Below are positions 63,437 through 64,000 of a stretch of 64,000 nucleotides of DNA, piece by piece. The stretch comes from Gammaproteobacteria bacterium (lineage in GTDB: Bacteria; Pseudomonadota; Gammaproteobacteria; Pseudomonadales; Cellvibrionaceae). The notes below the pieces were generated by a model. The model was not told the DNA's origin and searched no databases. It saw nothing but the letters and a program-made list of their open reading frames with translations. The translations under genes were made by a program, and so were the position numbers. The stretch covers positions 1 through 64,000 of the forward strand of contig JAGKWO010000031.1 of the NCBI GenBank assembly GCA_021151835.1, written 5' to 3'. Numbering within the stretch: the stretch's first letter is position 1; every line of letters begins with the position of its first letter.

Positions 63437-64000
63437 TCATGTTAATGCGGCAGAACTTACTAAATGTTCTTTAACCAAACTATTAAGTTTTTCCAATACA
63501 CATAGTTTGTTTTTATCAATAAAAAAGTGATCGCCAGAAATCCAATGTATACCAGTGTGAAAGGCAAACAATTTGAGCCATGCTTCTACATCTGCGGTCT
63601 CAACTTCTTCTTTATCTCCAGCCAGAACACTAATTTTAGTCGGAATAACTACTTGGCTCTTATTGCAGTAGGTCTCTATAATTCTAAAATCTGCTCTTAA
63701 TGCAGGTAACAATATTTCCATTAGTTCAGTATTCTCAAGCACCTCTTCAGGTGAGCCATTGAGTTTGCCTACTTTTTTAATAAAGTCTTCATCAGGCAAG
63801 TTGTAGATATGTTCTGTTGTTTTTTCTATGCACGGCGCCACACTACCTGATGCAATAAAATGAACTGGCAAACGATAGTGAAATCGGTGAAGCATAAGTG
63901 TCAATTCATATGCAACTCGTGCTCCCATGCTATGGCCATAAAATATAAATGGCTTGGAACTTAGTTTTTCAAGCGCAAGAAAAATAGCTTTCACCAGTTC
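63437..64000 (-). CDS. Type II thioesterase (GrsT-like alpha/beta hydrolase), 5' end beyond window
   Basis: The frame stays open at the right edge, so about 70-80 N-terminal residues are outside. Visible are the nucleophile elbow FYGHSMGARVAYEL, a lid-like region (LPDEDFIKKVGKLNGSPEEVL), the ALRADFRIIETY motif, and the catalytic His in ISGDHFFI. These are hallmarks of thioesterases that free misprimed carrier proteins of NRPS/PKS systems. It therefore suggests a nonribosomal peptide or polyketide cluster to the right. Confidence 0.88.
   Translation of the reverse strand, partial: ELVKAIFLALEKLSSKPFIFYGHSMGARVAYELTLMLHRFHYRLPVHFIASGSVAPCIEKTTEHIYNLPDEDFIKKVGKLNGSPEEVLENTELMEILLPALRADFRIIETYCNKSQVVIPTKISVLAGDKEEVETADVEAWLKLFAFHTGIHWISGDHFFIDKNKLCVLEKLNSLVKEHLVSSAALT

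Noticed and set aside
1..64000. CRISPR array or Cas genes associated with the Tn7-like element
   Set aside because: No regularly spaced repeats and no Cas-like frames were seen; targeting is by the fixed comM site.

Overview
The window looks like a chromosomal segment of a Cellvibrio-like gammaproteobacterium. The basis is an exosortase A (XrtA/PEP-CTERM) exopolysaccharide locus, a lipoprotein with long serine-rich linkers of the type common in Cellvibrio and Saccharophagus, Rep and ComM of gammaproteobacterial type, and moderate GC. The genus is an inference; no search was run.

Layout. (1) 1-1.3 kb: the end of an AT-rich secreted protein (discoidin domain plus a probable TIM barrel), a strong terminator, and tRNA-Arg(CCG). 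(2) 1.6-39.6 kb: a large exopolysaccharide locus. On the minus strand are an XrtA-type polysaccharide deacetylase and two nucleotide-sugar enzymes. On the plus strand are the initiating sugar-phosphate transferase, Wza-like lipoprotein, Wzz-like chain-length protein, BY-kinase-like protein, outer-membrane barrel, PrsT TPR lipoprotein and exosortase A. These are followed by many glycosyltransferases, a CapK-like adenylating enzyme, CapA, acyl/acetyltransferases, a second deacetylase, Wzy, Wzx and an asparagine-synthase-like amidotransferase. A lower-GC block (about 18.8-23.2 kb) interrupts it. (3) 39.6-45.1 kb, minus strand: a PEP-CTERM protein (a likely exosortase substrate) with a sigma-54-like promoter, a Ser-rich FnIII lipoprotein, and the PrsR/PrsK regulatory pair. 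(4) 45.3-50.1 kb: cytochrome c, Rep helicase, a REC-GGDEF-EAL gene broken by an internal deletion, and the 3' half of comM. (5) 50.147 kb onward: a Tn7-like transposon of the comM-targeting kind (tnsA-tnsB-tnsC-tniQ plus a fifth protein with twelve CxxC pairs) inserted in comM. (6) 56.3-64 kb: an accessory region with a HEPN-motif protein, an IS21 remnant inside the relic of a second TnsB-like transposase, a GAMT-like methyltransferase, an IS4-type scrap, a secreted tandem FGE-fold protein and a type II thioesterase cut by the window edge.

How it works together. The EPS locus has initiation, sugar activation, assembly, flipping, polymerisation, length control, export and decoration. XrtA is expected to process PEP-CTERM proteins for the same surface matrix, and PrsK/PrsR is expected to switch PEP-CTERM genes on through RpoN. 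The Tn7-like element split comM, so ComM (a branch-migration helicase used in natural transformation) is predicted lost. The right end of the element and the 5' half of comM are not in the window, so the element, or nested insertions in it, probably extends past 64 kb.
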